NCBI GenBank assembly: GCA_021442155.1
Contig: CM038216.1
Span: forward strand, 161,433,983 to 161,497,982
Length of the DNA: 64,000 nt
DNA from: Cymbidium sinense
Taxonomy: Eukaryota; Streptophyta; Magnoliopsida; Asparagales; Orchidaceae
Direction: 5' to 3'
A program made the translations under genes and the position numbers. The notes below the pieces were generated by a model. That model was not told the DNA's origin, did not search any database, and saw nothing but the letters and a program-made list of their open reading frames with translations. Shown here one piece after another: positions 1 to 10,893 of the stretch; positions within the stretch are counted from its first letter, which is position 1; the number at the start of each line of letters is the position of its first letter.

Positions 1-94
1 CAAAGGTCGTAATAATTTTCAGTGGTCACCATTAAGCTTCCTCATCATATTTAAGCATTCAAAAGTGATGCCCTTAAATTTCAAAATATACCAA

Positions 95-1760
95 ATTATT
101 AAAGGCTAAAATTTTAAATTAGGATTAATTAAAATTTTAATTAGGTAATTAAGCACTAAAAAATAAAAATTTAAAAATAGGCATAGTCGCCCATTGAACG
201 GGCGACTTGCACTGATGTGGATTCCACGTCAACGTCAGTCGCCCGTTCAACAGACGACTAGCTTGAGCTAAATTTTTTTATAAAAAAAATTTGGCACAGT
301 ATAGTATTTTGCTCTTATCGGACTCATCTGGTATCGGAATTAAGCGAGTTTGGTATCGTTGAAAACGTAATGAAATTATCCACGACTTTCATGTTGAAAA
401 AAATCTGTAATTCTAGCCCCGTAAGCCGAAGTTTTTGCAAATGTTCAAAAAAACTATTGTGTAGAGTTGAAAATTTTGGCACAATCGCAGAATTTTACCC
501 GTATCGATCATCCTGCATTGTAATCAATAGAGCTTGGTATCCTTGGAAATGTAAAAAAATTTTAATGACTTCCATGTTGATAAAATTCTATGATTCTACA
601 AGACGTGCATTTTTTTTTCAAACAGCTGGTGCGAAGAAGTTGAGCTCATTCGATTGTTGTGTTGAGTGGTTTTTTAATAATGTCTCTAATGAAACTCACT
701 CCTTCGGCTTCTACTACTTGATGTAATTTCTTATGGAGAATGGAGAAGCAATGATGATTATGGCTAACAATGGAGAACTTGTCCCTAGTAATCAATGTCA
801 CTGCATTTGATCTTGAAGTTTGGGTATTGAGAGTTTGTTGATAACTATGTTGTGTTATTTTTCTTGTTCAAAGAGAGATTGATGAGAAGGCTTCTTTCCG
901 TACTCCCTTGATGGATTTCAGCATGTGATAATAACTGTGTTTTGTGTAACTTCTGTTCAAAGAGGTGATAACATGCCTACATGGCTCAATTATGTTGCCA
1001 TGTATTGATTTTCTGGACTTATGAGTTGACGAATACAATTTTTCTCCTCATGTGATTTTGTGCCTTCAGATAAAAGCTTATTTATTAATAGTTAACTTTT
1101 GCAGGAGAGTTTCCAATGATATCATGCTCTCTTGATTCCGACATCGGATGAGCCTGATACAGGCAAAATTCTGCGGCTGTGCCAAAACTTTCAATTTTGC
1201 ACAACATTTTTTGTGAGCGTTTGTAAAACCTACGGTGTACCATACTAGAATCGTAGAATTTTGTCAAAATGAAAGTCATGAAAAATTTTGTTAAGTTTCC
1301 AAGGATGCCAAGCTCGCTCAATTCTGACACTGGTTGAGTCCAATATGGGTAAAATTCTACTGCTATGCCAAAAATTTTAACTCTGCACTGCAATTTTTGT
1401 GAGCGATTGCAAAACTTACGGCTTATTGGGTTAGAATTGCAGATTTGTTTCAACATAAAAGTCGTGGATAATTTCGTTATGTTTCCAACTATGCCAAGTT
1501 TGTTCGATTCTTATATAGAATGACTCTGATACGATCAAAATACTACGGTTATGCCAAAAACAAATTTTAAAAAATTTAGTTGAGGCATAGTTGCCCATTG
1601 AACTGGTAACTAACGCTGACATGGAATCCACATCAGCTCAAGTCGCCCGTTCATTGAGCAATTAGGCCTATTTTTAAATTTTTATTTTTTCGTGCTTAAT
1701 TACCTAATTAAAGTTTTAATTGAGCCAAATTTAAAATTTTAGCCATTATTAAATAGCCAA
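95..1760. mobile_element. Foldback element with long terminal inverted repeats
   Basis: The left part (about 95-600) and the right part (about 1085-1760) are inverted copies of each other. The outer arm includes the AT-rich stretch around GGTAATTAAGCAC and a GC-richer block with GTCGCCC. The inner arm is made of partial tandem units of about 185-190 bp, each containing versions of TTGGCATCSTTGGAAAC, ATCCACGACTTTCATGTTG and GTTTTGGCACAACCGCAGAA. The left arm carries about two units and the right arm about three. The centre (about 640-1085) is unique sequence with no recognisable protein. Open frames in the arms (370-726 on plus, 1085-1631 on minus) are translations of the repeat units and share phrases for that reason; I do not call them genes. 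No transposase is seen, so this would be a non-autonomous foldback or MULE-like element. Target-site duplications could not be fixed. Confidence 0.6.
185..259. repeat. Pair of GTCGCCC hairpins in the foldback arm
   Basis: AGTCGCCC at 185-192 pairs with GGGCGACT at 200-207 around a short loop. A second, imperfect hairpin with the same letters lies at 237-259 and is close to the reverse complement of the first. A degraded counterpart of the pair lies in the right arm near 1585-1665. These are the only GC-rich blocks in an AT-rich arm. Confidence 0.6.
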
Positions 1761-1859
1761 AAATGGTTCATTAAGGTTTGAAAATACTCATCTCCTTATA
1801 CACTAACCCAATTTACTTAAAATAATTAGGGGAGGAAAAGATTTGTGTGCTCCAAAAAT

Positions 1860-3715
1860 TTGTGTTTGACCTCTCGATGAAGAGTGTTTAGAGTAACGTC
1901 GGTCAATTTTTTAGAAGATAGATGAAATAGTAGATAAGGCACTACCTAGTGATTTCATTCTTATTTTGTGAGGACTTTAGATCTAATTCTAGGTACTCTA
2001 TAGGTGCAAAAACCTATAGTTAATTACCCCTCCCAGTATAGAGAGAGAAATTTCAGTTAAGGCTAGTCATTAGATCGCTAATTACTTAGCGTATAGTAAC
2101 AGCAAACATAGTTTATATATTTATGAAATTCATCATTGTTAGCTTAAAAGCATATGGTTGGGGGAATGTTGATGCACCCAATCAATATCTCATAATTTCA
2201 TTAACTCGGGCTACCATGGTCTTTGGTATACTTAGTAAGAGAAGATAGTCAACTCAACTTGACTGAAGGATCCTGGTCATCAACTATGACTTAAGTCATC
2301 TAAGGGAACCTTGTAGACCTAAATTGATGTTTGTTTAAGGAGATAATTTTAAACCTACCTTAATTAATATAGGGTTTTTTTTTGTCTTATCAACACATCT
2401 CAAGGGATATAATTGTTGGCGAACATAATGAAGCAGCCGTGATCATAATATAATTGTATCATTTGATGGAAAATCAGCCAATCAGAGGACTCTGATTATA
2501 ACCATATAATATATAGATCCTGTTAGCCAAACCACTCAGATAGAGGATACGAGACCCATGCTTAATGGCATGAGATTGTTTGAGAATGAGTATAGAAATA
2601 CACTTGACTTGAAATTTGCTCCTTTATGAGCTAGAATTTTTTTAATTATCACCTTCAACAAATAGTTACAGATGGGTGGATGGAGTGGATTTGCTTTAAG
2701 TTATTAAAGATTGAGTTTCACTTGATGAGTATCATTGAACTGAATATCTTTAGTCATTTAATAATTAACTAGGATTTGAAATTGGAATAATTTAACTACG
2801 AGCTCCGAAAATTCACCACCGACCTCTCGATTAAGAGAGTATAATTTAATGTCGATCAAATTTTTAGAAGGTAGATGAAATAGTAGATATGACACTACCC
2901 AAAGATTTCACCCTCATTTTGTAAAGACTTTAGATCTGGTTCTAAGTTTCGTATAGGCGTAGGCACCTATAGTTAATTACCCCTCCCAATGCTGATAGAG
3001 AACTTTCGATTAAGGCTAGTCGTTAGATTGCTAAATGCATAGCATATAGTAGCACCATGTGGAATATAAAATTATGAACTTATGAAATTTATCATTTTAA
3101 CTTAAAGCAGATGGTTGGGGGAACGATGATGCGCCCGATTAAGATCCCATGGTTCCGTCATCCCGGGCTATCATGGTCCTTAGTCTACTTAGTTAGGAGA
3201 GGTAGTTGACCTAACCTGACCGAAGGATCCTTGTCAGCAGCCATGTATTGCATCATCCAAGAAAACTTTGTAGACCTGGGGTGGTGTTTATCTAAGGAGA
3301 CATGCTTAAGTCCACTTTAGTTGATAGTGAGTTTTTTTGTCATATCAAATGCACCCTATAGTTCACAACTCAAGATACAGAGCTATTTGGGAGCATACGG
3401 GCTATAATCATGATCATAATATAATGGTTCTATTTGGCAAAAAACCACCCAGTTAGAGGACTCTGGTCATAACTGCACCATATGTGAAGCTTACTAGCCA
3501 AATCACGCAGACAGAAGACACATGCCACGTCCTTACTGGCATGAGATTATTTGAGAGTAAACATAGTTGTGTACTTAACTTGACATTAGCTCTTTTGACA
3601 GCTAGAGTTTTCTTAATTTGTCACATTTAATAAATAATTGTGGAAGGTGGGTATTATTTTTTATTTTAAGTTTTTAAAGATTGGATTTTATTTAGGCATT
3701 TAAATTAAGCTTCTT
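1860..3715. repeat. Two-copy tandem duplication, period about 955 bp
   Basis: Unit 1 (about 1860-2812) and unit 2 (about 2813-3715) run in the same direction and match along their length. Matched landmarks are GACCTCTCGAT at 1868 and 2821, CCTATAGTTAATTACCCCTCCC-type sequence near 2013 and 2968 (last part of that motif only shown), GATGCRCCC at 2171 and 3128, and GAAGGATCCT near 2264 and 3224. The offset is 953-957 bp. No protein frame survives. The style (tracts of leader-like DNA with TTAATTACCCC) recalls the 3' part of the LTRs later in the window, but I could not establish homology. Confidence 0.7.
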
Positions 3716-4190
3716 CTATAATTTTTATATTTGTATGAAATTTGAATTTATTTGATTTAACAATGAACTCTGAATATAATTTAATGGTGATATCCCCTTC
3801 GGTTAAAATCTTCATTCAACACAACCATTATCGAGGTATATAAGACTGCTTAATCATTTAGTTTATTATTTCAGATCCTGTCGACTCTATTAATTTGATA
3901 ATAGGATTAGATCTATCATATATGATAGAATTAGCTTCTATATTTTAATAAGTTAACATTCTTATAATATTATTATTGATTTTTAAATTTTGTTAGACCC
4001 GGTCTAAGACCTAATCAGAATCAACCCATGTAGCATCCTCGACAGTTTAAGCATTCAAAGCATAATATCAGGGCCCATGCGGGTTATTTAATTCAATATT
4101 GATTTAATCTTAAGAGATTTGAAAAATGTTACTTATTTTTATTGAGTCTTCATTACAAGTATGGGATTTTAGATAAAATTTTGATAGTAT
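3716..4190. other. Non-genic AT-rich DNA with a dispersed motif
   Basis: No gene is seen. A stretch of about 38 bp at 3802-3840, containing TTCATTCAACACAACCATTA, recurs at 6837-6875 and in altered form at about 6995-7035. These three copies tie this stretch to the DNA left of the LINE and suggest a common older repeat. Confidence 0.5.
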
Positions 4191-5100
4191 TTCGGCAGCC
4201 TCCCGATGTCATGCCCATATAAGGGGCTACATTGGGAGCTGAGCCTGCCCACTATGCCAAGAAAGACATATATGGGTCTCTAAAGCACCTATATGTAACA
4301 CATATTTTCTCGCTATGTCAAAAAAGATATGTACGAGTATTTATACACCTACAATATTAGTTTAAACATCAATTTTATAATTATAGTTGAATTTATGTCA
4401 AGATGTTTAGGCCCTCTATTAGTATGAAAGTTTGGCAGTATTTTGACAACATCCTGCTGCCGTCCCCTGCGGTGGGTTGCCTCGGGTATCCTCGGGTCAG
4501 CCACCATGCCAAGAAAGAAAGGCATGTGAGTGGTGTGAATACCACCCGGATGCACCATCCTACTATGCCAAGAAAGGCATGTATAGGCTCAAGTATCCGC
4601 ATGAAACACGATTTTTCACACGCCAAGAGGTATATGTACGAGTATTTATATACTAGTAAATTCAAATGTCCCTCTTTTTTTTTTTCCTCGCATTCGATTC
4701 GATGAAATTTCAGCAGCATCTTCACTAACTGAGGAATTTCTATCAAAACTAGGCCTGCCTGCCCGTCTAAAAAGATGCACATGGGTGGTGTTTTGTAACA
4801 TCGTGGACCAACCTACCCATCTAAAAAGATCGCATAGGCTCTTTGAGTACCTATTAGAAAACTCAGATTTTTTCATCACGATAAGAAAGGCATGCACAGG
4901 TACTTATATACCCATAAGCAAGCACAACTTTCCTCGTCGCATCAAGAAAGACACGTACGAGTACTTATATCTCAACAGCTCAATATTTTCTTCCCCCGCC
5001 GCTCTACAACAAGTGTGTACGGGGTTTAACAACTGTGACGCTAGCGTTGCCAACCAATTTCTCTCATCGTGCTACAAAAAGCATATATAGGTTCCACTTG
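4191..5100. repeat. Cluster of degenerate hairpin motifs
   Basis: Short motifs of the type CATGCC-aagaaa-GGCATG, often followed by GTACGAGTATTTATA, recur at about 4255, 4313, 4505, 4563, 4620, 4880, 4935 and 5060. Several form 6-bp stems with an AAGAAA-like loop. A block at 4196-4240 (CAGCCTCCCGATGTCATGCC onward) has a relative at 12032-12076, and weaker relatives at 4440-4500 and 11738-11790. The same family therefore lies on both sides of the LINE. Open frames here occur on both strands without recognisable protein and are not called as genes. Confidence 0.5.
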
Positions 5101-5720
5101 TCATGCCAAATGAGTCGAATACTGGGTTTCAGGGACATCCATGATCGAGCATTTTATGTCTGTGGGAAATGAATGGATGAACAGGGGACTTCGTCGTGTG
5201 GCTCACCGAAGAAGGATGGATGGTTGCGGCAGAGCACTGGCTGCACAATGCACAGTGCGTGGATGGTCTTGCGTACATAGGGGCCCAGGCGCTAGTGCGT
5301 CGCATAGCGAGGGCCAGCTTGGTTGCTCTTGGATGCTAGGGTGGATGAGCTGGCACTAGGTGCATACGGGAGGCGCGCGTGTAGGACTAACCTCATGTGA
5401 AAATGCTGGAGGAGGAGAAGATGGGGATCATTCGTGCATGCAGGAATGGCGAGAGCTAGCCGCGTGGCATTGGGCTGTCCGCGAGTGAGGGTTGTGCGGA
5501 TGGTGGTCATTCGCCAAAGTTTGCTGCACAAGCAGGTCGAATGTACGGGAGTTTCTCTTCCGTGCGTGAGTGAGCACGTGAGAACAAGACTAGGGACGGG
5601 TGTGTATAGAGGGGCTATGGGTATGAGTTAGGGTTAGGTATAAGTGAAGATTTATAAGAGTTTTATTTAAGTGAAAATTAGCCATAATTAAGAATTTTAT
5701 GCTGATATTGTTACATGGAG
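5101..5720. other. GC-richer non-genic stretch
   Basis: The block at about 5140-5630 is clearly more GC-rich than its surroundings and has open frames on both strands (for example 5141-5359 and 5434-5631 on plus, 5292-5531 on minus). None resembles a known family, the frames overlap one another, and such frames are expected by chance in GC-rich DNA. I see no gene. Confidence 0.4.
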
Positions 5721-5721
5721 A

Positions 5722-6250
5722 ATATATATATATATATATAGTCCATTTCACGATTGGAGGTAATTTGGTTCAAATCGATGTCGAATAGGGTCAATTTCAG
5801 TTCAAAATTACACGTCATCATTTTTGATCACTCAACATTCTCGTAGACTCATCCAAATTGAGCACATACAGTCTCATTTGATAGGTTTCAACGTTTCTAT
5901 GCTAACGGCTTGATCAATTTCATCAACGAAGGTTATTTGGGCATCATCACAGCCTCTGAACTTTGATATGCGCGTTGACACATCGACGAATTTTGTTCTT
6001 GATTGATTGACCATCGAATTGTATTATATATATATATATATATATATATTTCTTTTTTGATCACTCAACATTCTCGTAGACTCATCCGAATTGAGTACAT
6101 ACGTCTCATTTGATAGGTTTCAACGTTTCTATACTAACGGCTTGATCAATTTCATGAATGAAAGTCATTTGGGCATCATCATAGCCTCTGAACTTTGATA
6201 TGCGCATAGACACATCGACGGATTTTGTTCTTGATTGATTGACCATTGGG

Positions 6251-6291
<41 letters not shown>

Positions 6292-6720
6292 CTAAAATGT
6301 GATGGAAAAGTCCATTCATCGATCGGAGGTCATTTTGACTGATTTCGGCGATGTCTAGAGCATTTCAGCTCTGATTTGCTTGTTGTTATATCCGATCGTG
6401 TAATATTCATGTAGACTCATCCGAATTAAGTATGGACAGTCTCATTTGATAGGTTTTGATATTTTGATGCTAACAGTAAGTCAATTTCATGAACGGAGGT
6501 TCTTTGGGCATCGTCGCAGTCTCCCAACTTTGGTATGGGCGTAGGTGCATCGATGAATTTTTTCTTGATCAGTCGACCATCGAATTGTGCAATATATATA
6601 TATATATATATATATATTATGATCAATTTCAACATTCTGAATGCGGTTTAGAAATTTGTTCATCAATCAGAGGTTCTTTTGACTAGTTTTGACAATGTCC
6701 AGCATATTTTAGCTTCGATG
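5722..6720. repeat. Tandem repeat whose units each end in (TA)n
   Basis: Three full or shortened units and one partial unit lie head to tail. Each full unit has GTAGACTCATCC (5842, 6075, 6409), a CTCATTTGATAGGTTT block, then CATCGACGAATTTTGTTC and GACCATCGAATTG, and then a pure dinucleotide run. The runs are at 5722-5740, 6024-6049, 6254-6288 and 6592-6617. Unit spacing is about 233 and then 334 bp because the second unit lacks about 100 bp at its start. No coding frame is supported. Confidence 0.75.
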
Positions 6721-8054
6721 TGCGATCCGAAGCTCCTCAAATTCATCTTGTGAGCTCGACTTGACTTATGGGGCATGCATGAAGGGCAACATTAGCATTA
6801 AAATTTGAAGAGATTTTAATAACAATAAACCCTTTTGGTTAAAATTTTCATTCAACACAACCATCATCGGGGTATGCCTTATCAACTCTACTTATGTGCT
6901 TGTTGATTATCAGGTCTAAGACTAGTGTTTTAAGAGTCTAGATTTGATATGATTTAACATTGACACTTTAGAATTTTGAAATTAATACTCCTCTAGTTAA
7001 AATCTTCAGCCAACATGACCATTATCGAGGTATTGACATTATTAACTCTGCATATGTTCTCATAGAGAATCAAGTTTATAGTGTTTGAGTATTATTGAAT
7101 TAATGTAAAAAATTTAGCACATTATAAACCTCGTCGACTCTATCTTCAATGATAGAGGATCAAGTTTATTCTTAGAATTCATGATCGTATATGAAATGAA
7201 GAGTACAATTTTCAATAAAAAATTCCCCATTAAGGCCTTTGGTGGCCATATACAATTACAAATATCAAATCTTTAATACTTAATTTTTTATCAATCTTGT
7301 TAACTCTTATTCCTATCAAAAAAAAAAAGAAGGATCAGACTTATTTAAGTGGGACTTACAATGTTGCCTTGCAGGAAAAGTGGCTCATTCAATAATATGT
7401 ATACTTTAATTTTTAAATTTAGATTTTTGGAGGAACATATATTTTCAAGATAATTTCTAGTCTAAGTTAATTCATGCTTTTCGAAGTCAGACTAGACTAA
7501 GTCAATTTTCACTTTTACCCCATGTAGTATCCTCACACACTAAGTTAGGAGTTTAGCACATGTGGGCTTCTAACTGATTTTAAATATTTGAAAATGCTCA
7601 TTCATTCATTTCGTAAGGCACGTGCACATGCTTCAAGGGATTTGAAATTGACCATAAGAAATTCCTTAAAATTGAATATTCCATTTTAAATTATTTACAT
7701 GAGTTCTTAAAACATCAAAACTAGAAGTTGTGTTGCATGTAAGAATTTAGTTCTTGTAAACACTTACAAACTAATGAGATGCTTAAATTAAGTAAAATAT
7801 TGCCCTCTTAAAGAATTAATGAAGCTTATTTCATTTGGATGAATGCGGGTTGATGCTAGGGTTGCGATAGGTAGTCGACAGCCAGCGTAAAACTTGTTGA
7901 ACTAATCATGACATGAATCCTTTAAATCATTGTGTTGATGCTAGGAATCCCCAGAAGCAACGCGTCTTTGTTGAAATAGAAATAATGTGGAAGGGTGCAT
8001 TGGCCGTGTGTTAAATAAGCAAGGGTTCCCACATTATGGATGGCAAAGAAGTTA
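6721..8054. other. Non-genic AT-rich DNA left of the LINE
   Basis: No gene is seen. The region holds two copies of the dispersed motif also found at 3802 (6837 and about 6995), a short poly-A run at 7318-7329, and AT-rich single-copy-looking sequence. Around 7850-8050 there is GC-moderate sequence of unknown origin just before the LINE begins. Confidence 0.4.
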
Positions 8055-8059
8055 GTCCA

Positions 8060-8890
8060 TGAAACTAGAATTAGAACTTGGAATACATACTCTTATAGGT
8101 AAATTAATGGAATTAATAGATATTATGGTTCATAGAAAGATAAATATTTTATATGTTCAAGAAAGAATGGGTTGGGGAGAAGGCTAAAGAGATTGATAGT
8201 TTAGGTTTTAAACTTTGGTATTAGGTAGAAGTTGAACTAGAAATGGTGTAAGTGTGATTATAGATAAAAGTTTGAAGGATATTGTTATAAATATTAATAG
8301 ATGTGGAGATAGAATTATAGCTTTAAAGATTATTGTTGATACTAAAATTATCAATGTTATAAGTGTTTATGCTCCTCAAGTAGGTTTGGATGTAAGTCCA
8401 AAAGAAAAATTTTGGAATGAATTATAGGGATTAATACAAAAGATACCTCTTGAAGAAAAAGTATTTATTTGAGGAGATTTAAATGGACATGTTGTAGAGT
8501 GGTAGAAGATTTTATATTCATAGTAGTTATGGATTTGGAGTGACTAATGAAGGTAGAACTATATTAGATTTTCTTCAACTTATGATTTTGTAGTTGCTAA
8601 TACATTATTTAAGAAAAGAAATAAACATATTATTACTTATAAAATGGATCTAGTAAAACATAGATTGATTATTTTTTGATAAGAAAAATAGATCGTTTAG
8701 AATGTAAAGATTGTAAGGTCATTCCAAGTAAAATTTTAAGTACCCAACATCGATTGTTAGTTTTAGATTTTAAGATGAAATATTTTAAGAGGAAAAATAA
8801 ATCAAGTTATTGTCCTAGGATTATATGGGGACACTTAAAGAACACAAATAAAACTATTTTTAAGAGCAAGCTACAAGAGCTTAGAATTTA
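8060..8890 (+). pseudogene. LINE endonuclease domain (APE-like), broken
   Basis: Pieces in several frames match the apurinic/apyrimidinic endonuclease domain that nicks target DNA in RTE LINEs. An RTWN-type start lies near 8070, a QE pair near 8157 (catalytic glutamate region), then VISVYAPQVGLD around 8350-8390, GDLNGHV near 8477, and a C-terminal stretch with DCKVIPSK and TQHRLLVLDF around 8700-8770 in the frame open from 8676 to 8891. Stops occur, for example just before GDLNG and in the middle of the domain. The domain order and spacing fit the family; activity is excluded by the stops. Confidence 0.85.
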
Positions 8891-10290
8891 GGATGTTCAT
8901 AAGGAAGCTAATATTATGTGAGAAAAAGTAGCAAGTGAAATTCAGCAAGTTGCTAAAAATGTCCTTGGAGAATCAAAAGGAAAAGGTTCTTTTAATAAAA
9001 ATAGTTGGTGGTGGAGTTAGAGCGTGCAAGAAAAGATAAGAAATAAGAAGCATTATTATAAAACTTGGTTTATATGTAAAAACTCGGAGAATTGGGAAAG
9101 ATATAAAGTGGCCTGTAGAGATTCTAACAAAGTAATATATGATATAAAAATTTAGCTTTTAGTGATTTATACAATAGATTAGACACCAAAGAAGGTGAAA
9201 GATGTATGTATAAGTTAGCCAACCAAAGAAATAGGAGAAGTAAAGACCTAGTTCAAGTGAGGTGTATTAAGGATGAAAATAATAAAGTGTTTTTCTTAGA
9301 AAAGGATAATCAAAATAGATGGATGAAATATTTTGATAAACTTTTCAATGAAGGATCTGAAAGTATGATTGATTTTAGCAACATTAATACCCTAAACAAA
9401 AAGAGAGAATTTTTTTTATCATCATATTAGTAAATTTGAAGTTAGAGAAGCTTTAAAGAAAATGAAATGTGGAAAAATTGTAGGACCTAATGATATTCCA
9501 ATAGAAGTGTGGAAATGTTTAAGAGATCAAGGAATTTCTTGGCTTACTAATCTTTTTAATGTTATTTTAAAGACTAAAAAGATGTGAGATGAGTGGAAGA
9601 AGAGTTTGTTGGTTCTTAAATTTAAGAATAGAGGTAATGCATAAGAGTGTGAAAAAAGGAATTAAGTTAATGTGTCATACATTAAAATTATGGGAGAGTA
9701 ATGAGCATAGGTTATGATGTGATACAAAAGTTTTTCTCGCTTGGTTTCATGCTAGGTAGATCTACTATAGATGTCATACATTTGTTAAGAGATTTGATAG
9801 AAGTATAGAGAAAGTAAGGAGGATCTACATATGATATTTATTGATTTAGAAAAGTTTATGATAAAGTTTCAAGAGATGTTCTTTGGAGAGTTCTAGAATA
9901 GAAAGGAGTTAATATTGGTTATATTCAAGTCATTAAGGATATGTATACTAGAGCTATAACTTGTGTCCAAACACAAGGAGGATTGATAAAATATTTTCCT
10001 ATTTCGCTTGGATTACATCAAGGATCAGACTTTAAGCCCTTATCTTTTGCTTTAGTTATGGATGTTCTTACTAGGAATTTATAGAAAGATGTACCTTGGT
10101 GTATGCTTTTTACTGATGACATTCTTCTTGTTGATAAGACTAGAGAGGAGTCCAAGAAACTTGAATTATGGAGGTCAACATTAGAGTCTAAAGGTTTTTG
10201 TTTAAGCAGATCAAAAACTGAATATATGGAGTGTAATTTTAGTTGCAGAAGTTCTAGTGGTTGTGACATTAGGTGAATAAGTCATTAATA
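8891..10290 (+). pseudogene. LINE reverse transcriptase domain, broken
   Basis: The RT domain would copy the element's RNA at the nicked target. Visible in order are a linker with charged residues (open 9206-9430), KMKCGKIVGPNDIPIEVWKC near 9460-9515, a VYDKVSRDVLWRVLE-like stretch near 9850, an HQGS motif near 10018, and the catalytic aspartate pair as FTDDI near 10109. It ends with [19 protein letters not shown] near 10190-10240. These match RTE-clade reverse transcriptases. Stops and frameshifts occur between nearly every motif, including around 9590-9840. Confidence 0.85.
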
Positions 10291-10369
10291 AAAGTGAGCG
10301 ATTTAGATATTTATGCTCTATTGTTCAAAATGATGGTGAAATAGATGAAGATGTTATTAGTAGAATTCA

Positions 10370-10800
10370 AGTTGGATGGTTGAAGTGGAGGAATGCATCT
10401 TGCCTATTGTGTGATAGGAAAGTTCCACTTAAACTAGAGGGAAAATTCTATAAGATGGTGGTAAGACCTGCAATTACTTATGGTGCAAAATGCTGGCCAA
10501 TAAAAGAGAAGCATAAGACTAAGTTAAGTGTTACAGAGATGAGGATGCTCACGTGGATGAGTGGCTTTACTCTTAGAGATAAAATGTGAAATGAGTATGT
10601 TCGGGAAATAGTTGGAGTAGCTCCAGTGGCAGATAAGATTAGAGAGAGTCACCTTAGATGGTTTGGCCACATAAAGCATCGACCGTCGATGACCGGTTAG
10701 GAGAGTAGATGCATTAGATTTGCCTTATGTTAAGAAAGGTAGAGGTAGACCTAAATATACTTGGTTAAGATGTATAAAAAATAACCTTTGTATACTTGAA
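10370..10800 (+). pseudogene. LINE C-terminal domain remnant
   Basis: The frame open at 10380-10589 begins with KWRNASCLLCDRKVPLKLEG and has YGAKCW and MRMLTWMSG motifs. It is followed after a stop by [13 protein letters not shown] around 10650, and then a basic RGRPKYTW-like stretch near 10745. This is the usual tail of plant RTE polyproteins after the RT domain. It is interrupted by a stop at 10588 and others later. Confidence 0.85.
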
Positions 10801-10893
10801 TTAAATGAGAATTTGATACATAATAGGATACACATTTAGCCGACCCCACTTAGTGGGATAAAGGCTTGTTGTTGTTGTTGTTGTTATTGTTGT

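Larger units (their letters stand above)
8055..10893 (+). mobile_element. Degenerate RTE-type non-LTR retrotransposon (LINE)
   Basis: A single plus-strand element with an apurinic-endonuclease domain followed by a reverse transcriptase, in the order and with the phrases of plant RTE-clade LINEs. The end is diagnostic: sequence related to CGACCCCACTTAGTGGGAT, then AAGGC, then a run of TTG repeats at 10868-10892, which is the usual plant RTE tail. Frames are broken by many stops and shifts throughout, so the copy is dead. It lies inside older repeat DNA, since relatives of the left flank occur to the right at 11.7-12.2 kb. A target-site duplication could not be identified. Confidence 0.9.

Noticed and set aside
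370..726. 118-codon frame similar to the minus-strand frame at 1085-1456
   Set aside because: The similarity comes from the inverted tandem units of the foldback element; it is a translation of a repeat, not evidence of a protein.
5141..5631. Possible small genes in the GC-rich block
   Set aside because: Overlapping frames on both strands, no family resemblance, no promoter or intron signs; expected by chance at this composition.
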